From NCBI GenBank assembly GCA_003290165.1, contig QNQO01000448.1:310001-374000 (forward strand): a stretch of DNA of 64,000 nucleotides. The letters run 5' to 3'. The stretch comes from Berberis thunbergii (lineage: Eukaryota > Streptophyta > Magnoliopsida > Ranunculales > Berberidaceae). Each line of letters starts with the position of its first letter. Positions within the stretch are counted from its first letter, which is position 1. The position numbers and the translations under genes are program-made. Positions 33,054 through 43,189 of this stretch are shown in pieces. The notes under the pieces are model-generated. The model did not search any database and was not told the DNA's origin. It saw nothing but the letters and a program-made list of their open reading frames with translations.

Positions 33054-33507
33054 ATTATAGAATAAATGTATGTGGATGTCCACCTCTACCTCACACCTTT
33101 GAGGTGGCATAAGGTGGTTAAATCACTTTATGCATGCTAACACCTCATGCTATCTTTGATTGTATATATGTGTATAAACAAAAATTCTAAATGGTGAGGA
33201 AATGAGCGAGGAAACCAGCGAGGGAAGTGAGGTGGAGGGGGGAGGGGAACCGTTCACCCCCTCGAGACGCGGGCAAGAAAAGTCAATGTGCGCATCTCTA
33301 GGGGGTGAATGGTTCTCCCCCCTCCACCTCACTCCCCTCGCTGGTTTCCTCGCCATGTATCCTTTCTCGTGTATAAAATACAGAATATAGATTGAGTGAG
33401 ATTTTACAGAAATATATTTATAAGAAAGAGAAAGAGTGAATGAAAACAATAAATGAAATTAGATTTACTTCCTTAGTTGAATTACTTTCTTGCATTTATT
33501 TACAACA
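33054..33507 (+). repeat. direct repeat R, copy 2, interrupted by a hairpin element
   Basis: Second copy of the repeat at 32704-32962. Its middle is split at GTGTATAAA by the foldback element at 33179-33368. Copy 1 shows the uninterrupted sequence, so the insertion is proven by comparison within the window. Confidence 0.6.
33179..33368. mobile_element. 190-bp foldback element with 9-bp target duplication (Mutator-like)
   Basis: GTGTATAAA flanks it at 33170-33178 and 33369-33377, and the undisrupted copy 1 has this site once. The arms (GAGGAAACCAGCGAGGG, AGGTGGAGGGGGGAGGGG, CCGTTCACCCC) are almost perfectly complementary. The loop is CGCGGGCAAGAAAAGTCAAT. A 9-bp duplication suggests mobilisation by a Mutator-type transposase. 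Confidence 0.82.
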
Positions 33508-33799
33508 GTTTATGTAATTTGTTTATTTTCTAAAGATGATATATATGTACGTGGGACAGTGGGATGGTTTTGAGGTGAAGACAAAATGAGGGGAAGAGAG
33601 CTTTCCATGATCATCCAATTGAATTGATATACACCCTTAGGGGTACATTCCTCTTAGTTTGGTGGGTTTTCAACGCATCTTTCCTTTTGTTATGTGGTTT
33701 TTGCCTATTTCATAGCGTTATTACAGTAGTATGTCTTCTAATCACTGGGTCATCTAGCACATGGTTCGTAAAATGATGCATCGATGGTTAAACAATAAA

Positions 33800-33945
33800 G
33801 CCTTCGTCCCAGCCCATGGGCAGGCAAAACATGAATCTCTCTCATGTTTTCATCATTTGGTTGATGCCAGGAACAAATGTTTACATCATTTGGTTGATGA
33901 CAGGAACAAATGGTTTTTCCACCCCCTCTTCGGCTTATTGATTGA
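33800..33945 (+). repeat. 34-bp direct repeat in the leader of the LINE ORF1
   Basis: CATCATTTGGTTGATG followed by CAGGAACAAATG occurs twice in a row at about 33851-33911. It precedes the ORF1 start. Repeated leader units occur in many LINEs, but the 5' end of this element could not be located. Confidence 0.5.
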
Positions 33946-35190
33946 ATGACAAAAACAAATGGTGGAAACGCAGTCAGTGAGAACGTGTTTACACAGGAGG
34001 TGTTCATGGCTTTTGAGAAAAAGTACAACATTCATGGCGATGGATTGCTACAGTTACTCACAAATGAATATCAAGTGGCTGTAAAAAATGGAGATAAACT
34101 AGGTGCAGAAGGACTAGAAATGATGATAAACCCCAAAAACTGGGCAATGCTAACTAAAAGGGTGCCAGCCAGTCAAGAGCAGGCTGCAGCGCAAAGGAAT
34201 GAAGAGGTTCTGCATAAAGCAGATGAATGTACAATGCCAACCAGTGTTGCATCCTCTGGCCCTAGCAAAATTCAAGAAGCAATGCAAATGACAAACCCTG
34301 TCGTTGCACCAGCGAGGATGAGTTGGGCATCAAAGCTTAAGCAAAGCAAGCATACGGGCTCTACAAAACTTAGGTATGAACCTCCAGCTACTATTGAAGG
34401 CAGGAAAATAGTACATGTGCAAACTGCTGACTTTGCGAATAAGATAGAAGAATGTGAAAGGTTGGTTATTGGCAGCTTTGTGGGCAAGCGCTTGGCATAT
34501 GGTTATGCCAAAGAGTGGCTGATAAGGACGTGGGGAATTCGAGATTTAGAGATGAGCATACACGGAGATAAGAATTTTGTATTCAAATTCAAGAAGGAAG
34601 AAGATAGAAGTAAGGTATTGGAAATGGGACATCTGCATATTGCAAGCAGACTGTTCATCCCCAGGGCCTGGTCACCTTCTATTGACGAGGATGCCGAGGT
34701 GCTTACCTCGATACCTATTTGGGTTACATTGAAGAAAATTCCTTTATTCCTATGGAATCCAGAAGGTATTCAAAGGATTGCTAGTTTTATTGGAGTGCCT
34801 ATCATGCTTGACAAAGCTACTAAAGAAATGACAAGATTAGCGTATGCAAGGGTGTGTGTGGAGGTGGATGTAAACAACCAATTACCCAAAAACATCTCTG
34901 TGGGTATCAATGGAGATAAGAAAAAAATAGTTGAAGTTGAGTATGCATGGATTCCTGTTAAATGCAATTCTTGTGTAGTTTTTGTCCATACAAAACAGCA
35001 GTGTTCAAAGAGCAAAGAAATTAATACTCTAGGCCATATGGTATGGAAAGCTACGGGTAGGACCCAACCACTAGAAAGACAAAACTCTGATGGTTGGATG
35101 ATCGCCAAGGGTAGACATACATTCAAGTCGAAGACTCAACCCAGTTTAGAGGAAAGTCCAGGGCCTATCTCGAAAAAGCAGGGAATGTAA
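33946..35190 (+). CDS. DUF4283/zinc-knuckle protein of a LINE-type element (ORF1), 414 residues
   Basis: The central part (RLVIGSFVGKRLAYGYAKEW, VFKFKKEEDRSKVLEMG, FIPRAWSPSIDE, IWVTLKKIPLFLWNPEG, FIGVPIMLDKATK) is the DUF4283 domain found in ORF1 of plant L1-like LINEs. It is followed by a CCHC knuckle CNSCVVFVHTKQQC. ORF1 proteins bind the element RNA. The frame is open for 414 residues. The reading continues after the stop in shifted frames to about 35530, so the original C-terminus was longer. No ORF2 (endonuclease, RT) follows. The start is the first ATG of the frame. Expression is doubtful. Confidence 0.75.
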   Translation: MTKTNGGNAVSENVFTQEVFMAFEKKYNIHGDGLLQLLTNEYQVAVKNGDKLGAEGLEMMINPKNWAMLTKRVPASQEQAAAQRNEEVLHKADECTMPTSVASSGPSKIQEAMQMTNPVVAPARMSWASKLKQSKHTGSTKLRYEPPATIEGRKIVHVQTADFANKIEECERLVIGSFVGKRLAYGYAKEWLIRTWGIRDLEMSIHGDKNFVFKFKKEEDRSKVLEMGHLHIASRLFIPRAWSPSIDEDAEVLTSIPIWVTLKKIPLFLWNPEGIQRIASFIGVPIMLDKATKEMTRLAYARVCVEVDVNNQLPKNISVGINGDKKKIVEVEYAWIPVKCNSCVVFVHTKQQCSKSKEINTLGHMVWKATGRTQPLERQNSDGWMIAKGRHTFKSKTQPSLEESPGPISKKQGM

Positions 35191-35740
35191 CCAGTATAGA
35201 GGCTGCTAATGTGGCATAACATAACATAAATGATGACCAGAGTGATGCCATAACGCAGAGTCCACAACCATTGATTCTTATCAACCCAATGCTCGAGCGT
35301 AGTGCTAATGTGGAGGCAAGTGAACCCACACCAACTCAGGACAAAGAGAACACCACAACAGATGAGCAAACTAGTAACGAGGAACATGAGGAAGATCCTT
35401 CTAGTGAAGAGGTTGCAAAATATTTGTTTTCAAAATCTTGCATTAAAGATTTTAGTCTCTGCCTTTGAAGATCCTCTAGGGCTAAGAAAGCAAACAAAAA
35501 GTACAAATGTTGAATCCTTTCCTCCTTAACAAAGGAGACAGGGATAAAAAAACAAGAGGTTTTTTCTTTGGCCGATGCTAGTTGAAGATTTTTATAGGCC
35601 TAGTAACCATGTTCACTCTCACTAGACTTCTCTTTCTTGTGAGAGTTTGTTTATGTTTTTATTGTTTTTTTTGCTTTTGTTTCATTTGTATAAAGGTTTT
35701 GGGGTCCTTAAAACCCAGCTCGCTTTCAAAAAAAAAAAAA
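35191..35740 (+). mobile_element. 3' end of the LINE-type element with poly-A tail
   Basis: After the ORF1 remnants there is a T-rich tail region, CTTAAAACCCAGCTCGC and a run of 12 A (about 35729-35740), the normal end of a reverse-transcribed insertion. The element goes straight from ORF1 to the 3' end, so ORF2 was absent or deleted. No convincing target duplication was found. Confidence 0.65.
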
Positions 35741-35749
35741 CAATACAAG

Positions 35750-36908
35750 AAATCATATTATGCAAACTAGTGTACCAGTCGTGTCGTTGGCAAGGCCATG
35801 CACTTTTTCACATAGCATGGGCACAACCACCCTGGTCCTTGGGTCGTGCCTTCGGCACTCTCCAAGTTAATAGGTCACTAAATTATCAAATATGAAAACA
35901 AATTACGAGTTACTATAGAAAAAAATCAAACATCTTGAAAAAAAAGAAAAATCTAAATTTTTTCCAAATGTATAATGCGCCTTGAGAGATTGGAGAATTT
36001 TTCCAGAATCTCATGGGCTTTCTAAGAGAAAAATGGACATAATAGTGATTATAAGGAAATCATAGGGGTAAACATGAAAATCTCAAAATGTTTTCGACAC
36101 ACTCATTTTTTTAGTGTTCGCTGAGCCCATTATCTTTATAGGGCCAGACTACTTCAAAACATATAATAAATATAGAAAATATATAAAATTAAAAAGGGGC
36201 ATTACCAGAAATAAAGAATAAAATGGGAGGCATAATTGGAATTTCACAAAAACTAGTTCCCTAGTAAAAGTGGGAGGCAAAATTGGAATTTCACACATTT
36301 AATCTTCAAGATACGTGCAAGCCTTTCCATGTAATGCCACGTCAACCTAGTTGCAAAAACTGATTCTTCGTAAAAATTTATATTAATATACAAAATTACT
36401 TTCATATAAATTAAAGATTTGCCATATATATGTATAGCATAAAAAGATTTGTTGTATGTGTTTGGTAAGTTAGAAATAAAGACATTTGTTGTATTAGTAA
36501 AATTTATCCACTTAGAGAACGACACATAACAAAAGATTCCTCTAGAAGTTTTGCAACGGAGTTTGAGCCTCATGTATATCAAATGAAAAACAAAACAAAC
36601 TAAAAGGGGTGTGGCATGATTGGAATTAAATAATAAAATGGGGGCAAGTGGGTACCATGATCATAATTAAATAATAAAGTGCAGGCACAATCAAAATTTC
36701 GGTGTTGTGACACATTTGTGCACACCGACATCTCAATTTGCGTTACAGTAGTAGATATCTTAAAACGCAAAAGGTTGAGTAATGTGTTGTAGTTGTAGGA
36801 ACTGAACTCCTTTCAAAATTTCCTTGTTTTGAGTTTCTGTTACTTTGGGTCATTGTTCAGTAGAAACAAGTACATATGGCACAACCAATTTGCAGTTGTT
36901 GCGTTTTT
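35750..36908. other. AT-rich stretch with a Helitron-like 3' terminus at 35767
   Basis: On the minus strand GCCAACGACACGACTGGTAC followed by ACTAG (ending at 35767) resembles the 3' ends of H1-H5, but no matching 5' end was found. Further on, short near-repeats of GGAGGCATAATTGGAATTTC (36228, 36272) and a related GTGGCATGATTGGAATT (36610) occur. No gene is seen. Confidence 0.4.
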
Positions 36909-36917
36909 TTTATTTTT

Positions 36918-38663
36918 GGGTAATTTACACTTTGCCCGCTATTATACATAGGTAATTAATAAGTAGACTCATCATTAATCACTATTACAATTATTCCATT
37001 GACTAGCGGTCAACGTCCATTGACCGTCAATTTTTAAAGCAAATTATGAAAAGCCCCTTAGAAATCAAAGGTTAAGATTTAATCTTTCATATCTCGAACA
37101 TCTCATCTCGAGGAAAATCCTAAGGCCCAACTGAAATTGTAATTGTATCTCGAGAAAAATTCAGCAGTTGATTTTAAATAAAATCTTTCATCTTAAACAA
37201 CTCATCTCAAGGAAAATCTAACGGTCCAAATTAGTAGTACACACATCTCTAGGTAAATCTAATGGTCCAAATTTAATTATGTGCACATCTTGAGGAAATT
37301 TGACAATTCAACATGCATCTCGAGGAAAACTGATGGTCCATCACACATCTCGAGAACAATCTAACAGTTTAACACACATCTCGAGGAAATTTGATAGCTC
37401 AGATTTATTTGTAAGCACATCTCGAGGACATTTATGGCTCGGATTTATCCGTGCACACATCTCAATGAAAATTCTAACGGTCCAACATGCATATCAAGGA
37501 AATTTGATGGTCCATAATGCATCTCGAGATAAATCTGACGACTAATATTTATTTATGCACGCATCTAGAGAAAATATGACATCTGAATAATTTTTAATTT
37601 ACTTTTGCCCCCTGAAACAGAACAGACTTGAGAGATGAAGGGGGAGGAAGAAGGAGGGAGGAGAAGGAAGGGGGGAAGAAGAAGGAAGGAGGAGGGAGGA
37701 GAAGGAAGGGGGGAAGAAGAAGGAAGAAGGAGGAGGAGGGAGGAGAAGGAAGGAGAAAGAATGAGGAATGGGGAATGAAGCCCTAATTTTATTATAGGGG
37801 TTGTGAAACAGAGGAGGAAGGAAGAAGTGGAGGAAGGAGGAGGAAGGAAGATGTAAGAGGAAATGGGGAATGAAGAAGAAGAGGGAAGATGAAGGGGGAG
37901 GTGGTGGCGAGGCTGTGAGATAGAGAAGGAAAAAAGGGAGGAATAGGAGGGATGAAGAGATAATCAAAATTTTATTGATCATCGCTCAGGTATGTTTTGT
38001 TTCAGAGGGTAAAACTAAATTCAAATTTATTTTATGGGGTTAAGGGAAAAAATATATTTAGATTTCAAATTTCCTAGAGATGTGTGCACGAATAAATCTA
38101 AGTCACCATATTCCCTCGAGATAAATGCTGGATCGTCAGATTTCCTCGAGATGTGCGTTAGAGCGTTAGATTTCCTCGAGATGCATGTACAAAAAACTTG
38201 AGTTGACAAATTTCCTCAAGATGTGTGTATGAATAAATTCGACTAGTTAGATTTCCTCGAGATGTGTGCAAAAAGTAAATCTGAGTCATTAGATTTTTCT
38301 CGAGATGCATAATTAAATTTGGACCAGTAGATTTACCTAGTTATGTTTGTACTATTAAATTTAGACTGTTAGATTTACCTAGATATGTGTGAACTATTAA
38401 ATTTGGATCGTTAGATTTTCCTCAAGATGAGTTGTTTAAGATGAAAGATTTCTTTAAAATCAAATATTGGATTTCCTCGAGATACGATTACGATTTCAGT
38501 TGGACCTTAGGAATTTTCTCGAGATGAGATGTTCGAGATACGAAAGATTCAATCTCAGCCTTTGATTTCTTAGGGGCATTTTGGCAATTTGTTATGTGTA
38601 ATAGGGGATGATGGGTCCTTATTAATTAGCTATGTATAATAGGGGGCAATGTGCAAATTACCC
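36918..38663. mobile_element. foldback element F2, Mutator-type, 1.75 kb
   Basis: The ends GGGTAATTTACACTTTGCCC and its near-complement (38644-38663) open inverted arms of about 600 bp. TTTATTTTT (36909-36917) and GTTATTTTT (38664-38672) form a 9-bp duplication with one mismatch. Each arm holds many units of CATCTCGAGGAAAATCTAAC type, spaced about 35-60 bp. The centre (37611-37960) is almost pure purine. There is no transposase, so it depends on one encoded elsewhere. Confidence 0.88.
37611..37960. repeat. purine-rich (GGA/GAA) tract at the centre of F2
   Basis: A strand-asymmetric tract with units such as GGGAGGAGAAGGAAGG and GGGGAAGAAGAAGGAAG repeated about every 50 bp. Open frames on the other strand are only serine/proline/phenylalanine-rich by-products of the base composition. 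Confidence 0.85.
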
Positions 38664-38672
38664 GTTATTTTT

Positions 38673-39155
38673 TTTCATTTAAATTCTACTTGAATTTACA
38701 ATCAATACCTCTAGTGTAAAGCATGAGAAACCATATACTCATGTTTTTTTCTTTCTATTGAACAATAACCAAAAAAGCAAAAAAAATTAACTTCCACTTT
38801 TATATATGACCAAAGAATCTTGCATACATGTTACAAGTTAATCTATAAGAGAACAATATCTTTTATTTTTGGTAAAACAATATGAAGTCCTATCAACCAT
38901 TTGAAACAAATTTTGAAAAGAAAAAAAAATATTAACCTGTAATATAATGGGATTGTTTATTTGATGGTAACCGCGGACACAAAATTTCATTCTTAGGGTA
39001 AGAGCGCGAAATTTCAATCTCACCAGAAACACTAAATCACAATGTCTTATTTTTAATGCATTCAAATAGCCAACAAGCATGTGTTTGTAGATGTGCATCC
39101 ATCATTAATCCAAAGTTCTATTCTATTAGTGTATATATAAGATTAGAGCCATGCA
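38673..39155. other. AT-rich spacer before the MULE remnant
   Basis: No feature recognised. The N-terminal part of the MULE transposase is not found here. Confidence 0.5.
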
Positions 39156-39159
39156 TGGA

Positions 39160-40500
39160 GATACACAGGGGCAAGTGGGGGTAATCATTGCTTTGGATGG
39201 TAACAATGGACTATTTACATTGGCCATTTATAGCTGTCAGTCTAAGTGTTATCAAACATGACACTCTTTCCTAAGTATAATTGAAGCACAAATTGACATT
39301 CATATTTGCCGAACAGAAGGGTTGATTGAGGCTATTAAACAACTATTTCCAGAAGTAGACCACAAGTTTTGTTTTACACACATGTATAAGAACTGCAAAA
39401 AGGTTGGACATGTAGGGAATTCTTGTATAAGTTACCTTGGAAGACTGCAAAGGCTTTCAAGGAGGTTGAGATGACCTACAATCTGAATTAGATTAAGGAT
39501 GTAGATGAAACAACTTACAAGTGGTTGGTGGACAAGGATGTAACCACTTGGTGTAGAGCAAAATTTGATACCAGAATCTGGTCTGAGCATATTACCAACA
39601 ACATCAGTGAAAACTTTAACAACTAGATCATGAAGTTAAGAGAAAAACCCATATACAACTTCATTGAAGAGTATCTCATCTTCTTGATGAGGGTAATTTT
39701 TTATAGGAGTGCAAAAAATCCAATGAGATACCGAGGGGGTTGTCCCTAGGGTAAAAAATTGATAGACTGGTACAAGGAAAAGAGTGGTGAGTTTGCAATC
39801 CATGGTTCAGATGATGGGTTTGTCACAGTTCAGGGAGCAAATGGAGATAAGTGGAGGGTCAAAATATCAACCAATTATTGTGATTGCAAACAGTGGGAAC
39901 TAAGATGCATGATCTGTGTGCATGGGGTGTTGACCATGGTCAATCAGAGACCAAAATTAGGTAGAATAAGTATCATAATAGCTATTAAACTTTACATCAT
40001 GTTTGATTATGAATGTTTCTAATCTGAAGTGTGTATGTTGCAGATATTGCAACCCTTACCACTTTGTCGGAGCTTATGTGGAAGCATATTCGAAGGACAT
40101 CATCAACATTCCAAACATGAGAGAGCGACCTAAAGTAAGTACATTTGATGATGTTGAGCTATTTCTGAGCAATGAATGTCATGAATGTTACCCATGATGG
40201 TTTTCATCTTGCATGCATCATACTCGATGTTACTTTTTCTAGTTATAAGGCCACCAAGAAGACCTAGAACTCAGAGAAAATTGGATGAAGATGAAAAAGG
40301 TTCCAGTCATAGAGGAAAGAATTTGCAAGAAATGTGGGATGAGACACAATGTGAGGACTTGCAAGAATCCCCCAAGGAACTGACTAAAGGTGCATCCAAA
40401 CCTATGTTCCAAGAGTGAGAATGGAAAGGAACAATATTCCAAAGGGTTCCAAAATTGCTGGAAGAGCTAGAGGCAAAGATGTTGAAGCTCAACCAAATGT
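39160..40500 (+). pseudogene. Mutator-like (MULE) transposase pseudogene
   Basis: Translation in changing frames gives the MULE core (VIIALDGNNGLFTLAIYS, then GLIEAIKQLFPEVDHKFCFT and HMYKNCKK, 39170-39400), then KDVDETTYKWLVDKDVTTWC and ITNNISENFNN (39490-39620), and a SWIM zinc finger CDCKQWELRCMICVHG (39879-39926). A YHFVGAYVEAYSKDI region follows, then a CCHC knuckle CKKCGMRHNVRTC (about 40324-40362). This is the domain order of plant MuDR-type transposases. Many stops and frameshifts make it dead. Terminal repeats of its own element were not found. Confidence 0.85.
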
Positions 40501-40699
40501 AGGAATAGTTCCATAGAAGCCTAATGCTCAACCAGAGGGTCTTACTACTTCAGAGAGATACAATGCACAATCTGAAATGCACATTGCACCCTTTGCACCA
40601 GTTACATCATTCATAAGACAAAACTTTCAACAAGGTGTGAAACCTTCTCCAATCACAGATAAAGGTTGAGGCAAAGGCTGAAGAGGACCATACATGTGG

Positions 40700-41569
40700 A
40701 TATGGACTGAATTTTTGGGGAGCGAACAATTTCTTGGTTGAATGCAATAGTGGAATGCATGTGATATAATGTACCTAGCTAACACTTTAAAGACTTTAAA
40801 TGCTTTGTTTTGGAGATGGTAGAAACCAATGCACTATTGAACACGACATGCAACTATTTGCATATGGACATAAACCTGCAACTTCTTAGCCCTTGTCTAC
40901 TCTAAACATTTCTTACCTTGTGAACATTCATGGAACCACTGTTTGATGATTAAATCGAGAGGAATCCAAGTGAGTTTTCTTCTCCCTCCCAACATACAAC
41001 AACTATTTTCAATCCTAACTGTTGGAAAATGTTTAACCTAGCCGTTTGATTGTGCATGGGTATTTTGGACATCATAATAGTGTCCATTTGAATACAACAC
41101 GTGCAGTAACGATCAATGGAAGGGGCATCTACATTATGATATTTGTTAGGGACTACTCCTGAATAATTTGTTTGGGGGTGGGGGGTGGTAAGTTAAAAAA
41201 ACCCCACATGAAAATGATAGCATATTTGCAAGCATGTAAAATGGTATTTAGTCAATATCAAATCTAGAATTTTGGGTCAGAAGATGCATCGAAGCCGATC
41301 ATAATGTTTTATTTATTTATTTATTTTAATTCTAATTAGAGAGGGAGGGAAGAGTGAGTTGTGGGTAATTGTAATGCTTTCTTTATTCTAACTAGGTAGA
41401 ATTTTGGGTTTTCTTGTTATGGATGTAGATGGGTACATATTCAAGTTATATAACTTTATTTTTGTATATACAAAATGATCTTCATCCTTTTTTCAATAAA
41501 AATATTTTATTAGATTAGATGGAGTTTTTTTTTAATTGATATTTTGTAAAACTACTAGCATATTACCAG
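40700..41569. other. spacer, nothing recognised
   Basis: Ordinary AT-rich sequence after the MULE remnant, with a short G run (GGGGGTGGGGGGTGG, about 41171-41188). No gene or element boundary seen. Confidence 0.5.
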
Positions 41570-42215
41570 TGTTGTTGGCATTCCACATACATTTTTTAGT
41601 TGCTAATTGTCATACATTGGACACCCTCATCACCATCCCACCATTGCCCTCAATTAGTTCTATAAAAAAACATTTTTTAGAATGCAAACTATATTTTTGA
41701 GAGTCAAACTTGGTTAAAATTAAAATCGATTGAATGTCTGTGGTCTTTGTTTGAATATTCATTAAATGTCCATACGTTTCATTGAAAATATTATACTTAC
41801 ATGTTTTAATAAAAAATCTAAGTGTTTGTAATGATCATTGGTTTTGTTAGAAAAATCTTCAAAATTGCATTTCAATGATACCAAGTTGACCAAAATCTGA
41901 CAACTATATGATATCAAGTTTATCAAAATTCGACAATTACGTAGATATTGATTATAATTTCATTTTGAAAAAGGAAAAACACAATATTTTCTCTCTCCGC
42001 CACATGTACATTTCACAAACATTTTTTTTTTACAAAAATTTCATTTTCTTTGCTCTTCTATATGTTTTATATTTACAAACTTGTCATCATAGGAAATGGA
42101 TATCCACCCTCAACACATTTTCCAACTATCAATCCTCGCTATCTTTTATCTCCAATCCTTAGTTGGTCCCAGTCAGCAATGAACAGTAAAACACTAATCT
42201 GAATTGTAATATGCT
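41570..42215 (-). mobile_element. Helitron-like element H3
   Basis: The minus-strand end reads GTAATATGCTAGT, and the body has the same blocks as H2 (GATCATTGGTTTTGTTAG, CTTCAAAATTGCATTTCA, CCACATGTACATTT, CAACACATTTTCCAACTATC, ACACTAATCTGAATTGTAAT). The 5' end differs slightly (ATATGC rather than TATAGA), so the exact limit at about 42215 is uncertain. There is no coding capacity. Confidence 0.72.
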
Positions 42216-42429
42216 TCTCAGGGCCTTTACTATTTTGAAAAGCCTCACGACATACCACTGTGATTTTAGTTCAATATGCTATTGGCTATTGGTACAAAAT
42301 TTTTTAAATAAATTGTGAATGAACTAAAAATTAAAAAAAACCATAAATTATGAAATGCATGAAAATATTAAAAATACATACATGTTTTAATAATAAAATA
42401 TATCTTTTGAAATTTTAAGTGTTTGTATT

Positions 42430-43091
42430 TGATGCAGCCATTTTCCGCTCCCTGCTTTGACTAAGACCTGTTAACTTGAGCTTTGGAACACCATTGTGAT
42501 GGTCGATGACACTCCGATGCTAAAGCCAGACAGGGATCTGAAGAAGGTGTAATGCTGTAAACAGGGAATTGGTAGCGTACCTTAGCTTACCAACCTCATG
42601 TCTTATTTATAGTACATGAGTCCTGATTCGACCAGGTCATCGATGACGTAGTTTAGGGAAGAAGATCTTCGTGGAGATCCTTATCTAATTAGGAGTTATG
42701 CTGTGAAAGAAAGTTTCCCTGTTAGCCTTGTGCTCCTAGATACGCGGGAGATAGTTCTCATTCCGAGAGTAGTCTATAAGTAGAAGTCTCCTTATGTGAC
42801 ATACTCTTGAATATGTTTGATAGTTGGAAGCAAAAAGTTGTTGTACCTGCCTGTTCGAAACTGATCCTTGAGATACTTGGCTTAATAGGGCTTACATGTA
42901 TTGAGGATAGCTGTGAGACACGTGGGCTTAGCAGGCCAAAAGACTCCAAGTCAGCTTGGCGGATTGCGTTAGACGGGCTTAAAACTACTTGGGTCGGATC
43001 AGTGTTGGGCTGACGTTTGGGCCTGTTATTAGTCGAGATCATCATGACACGTGTACAGTGCAGAGTTGGGACCGCTTTACTGACTATCTGA
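42430..43091 (-). repeat. 3' LTR of Tat-A
   Basis: It begins TGATGCAGCCATTTTCC on the plus strand and matches the right LTR throughout (e.g. CGTACCTTAGCTTACCAACC, GTGAGACACGTGGGCTTAGC). The right-hand limit is approximate because the terminal bases have diverged. It contains GATCATCATGACACGTGTAC at 43037-43056. Confidence 0.85.
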
Positions 43092-43189
43092 AAAGCAATT
43101 GTACCGCCAGGGTGATTGAACCCGAAACATTGTCTTGAGTGGCGCATTGAATTAATGGGTACACGACTGCTCAAGAAGGAAGGATATGA

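Noticed and set aside
37599..37982. 127-residue serine/proline/phenylalanine-rich minus-strand frame
   Set aside because: It is the complement of the purine-only tract in F2. Its length comes from base composition, not from selection.
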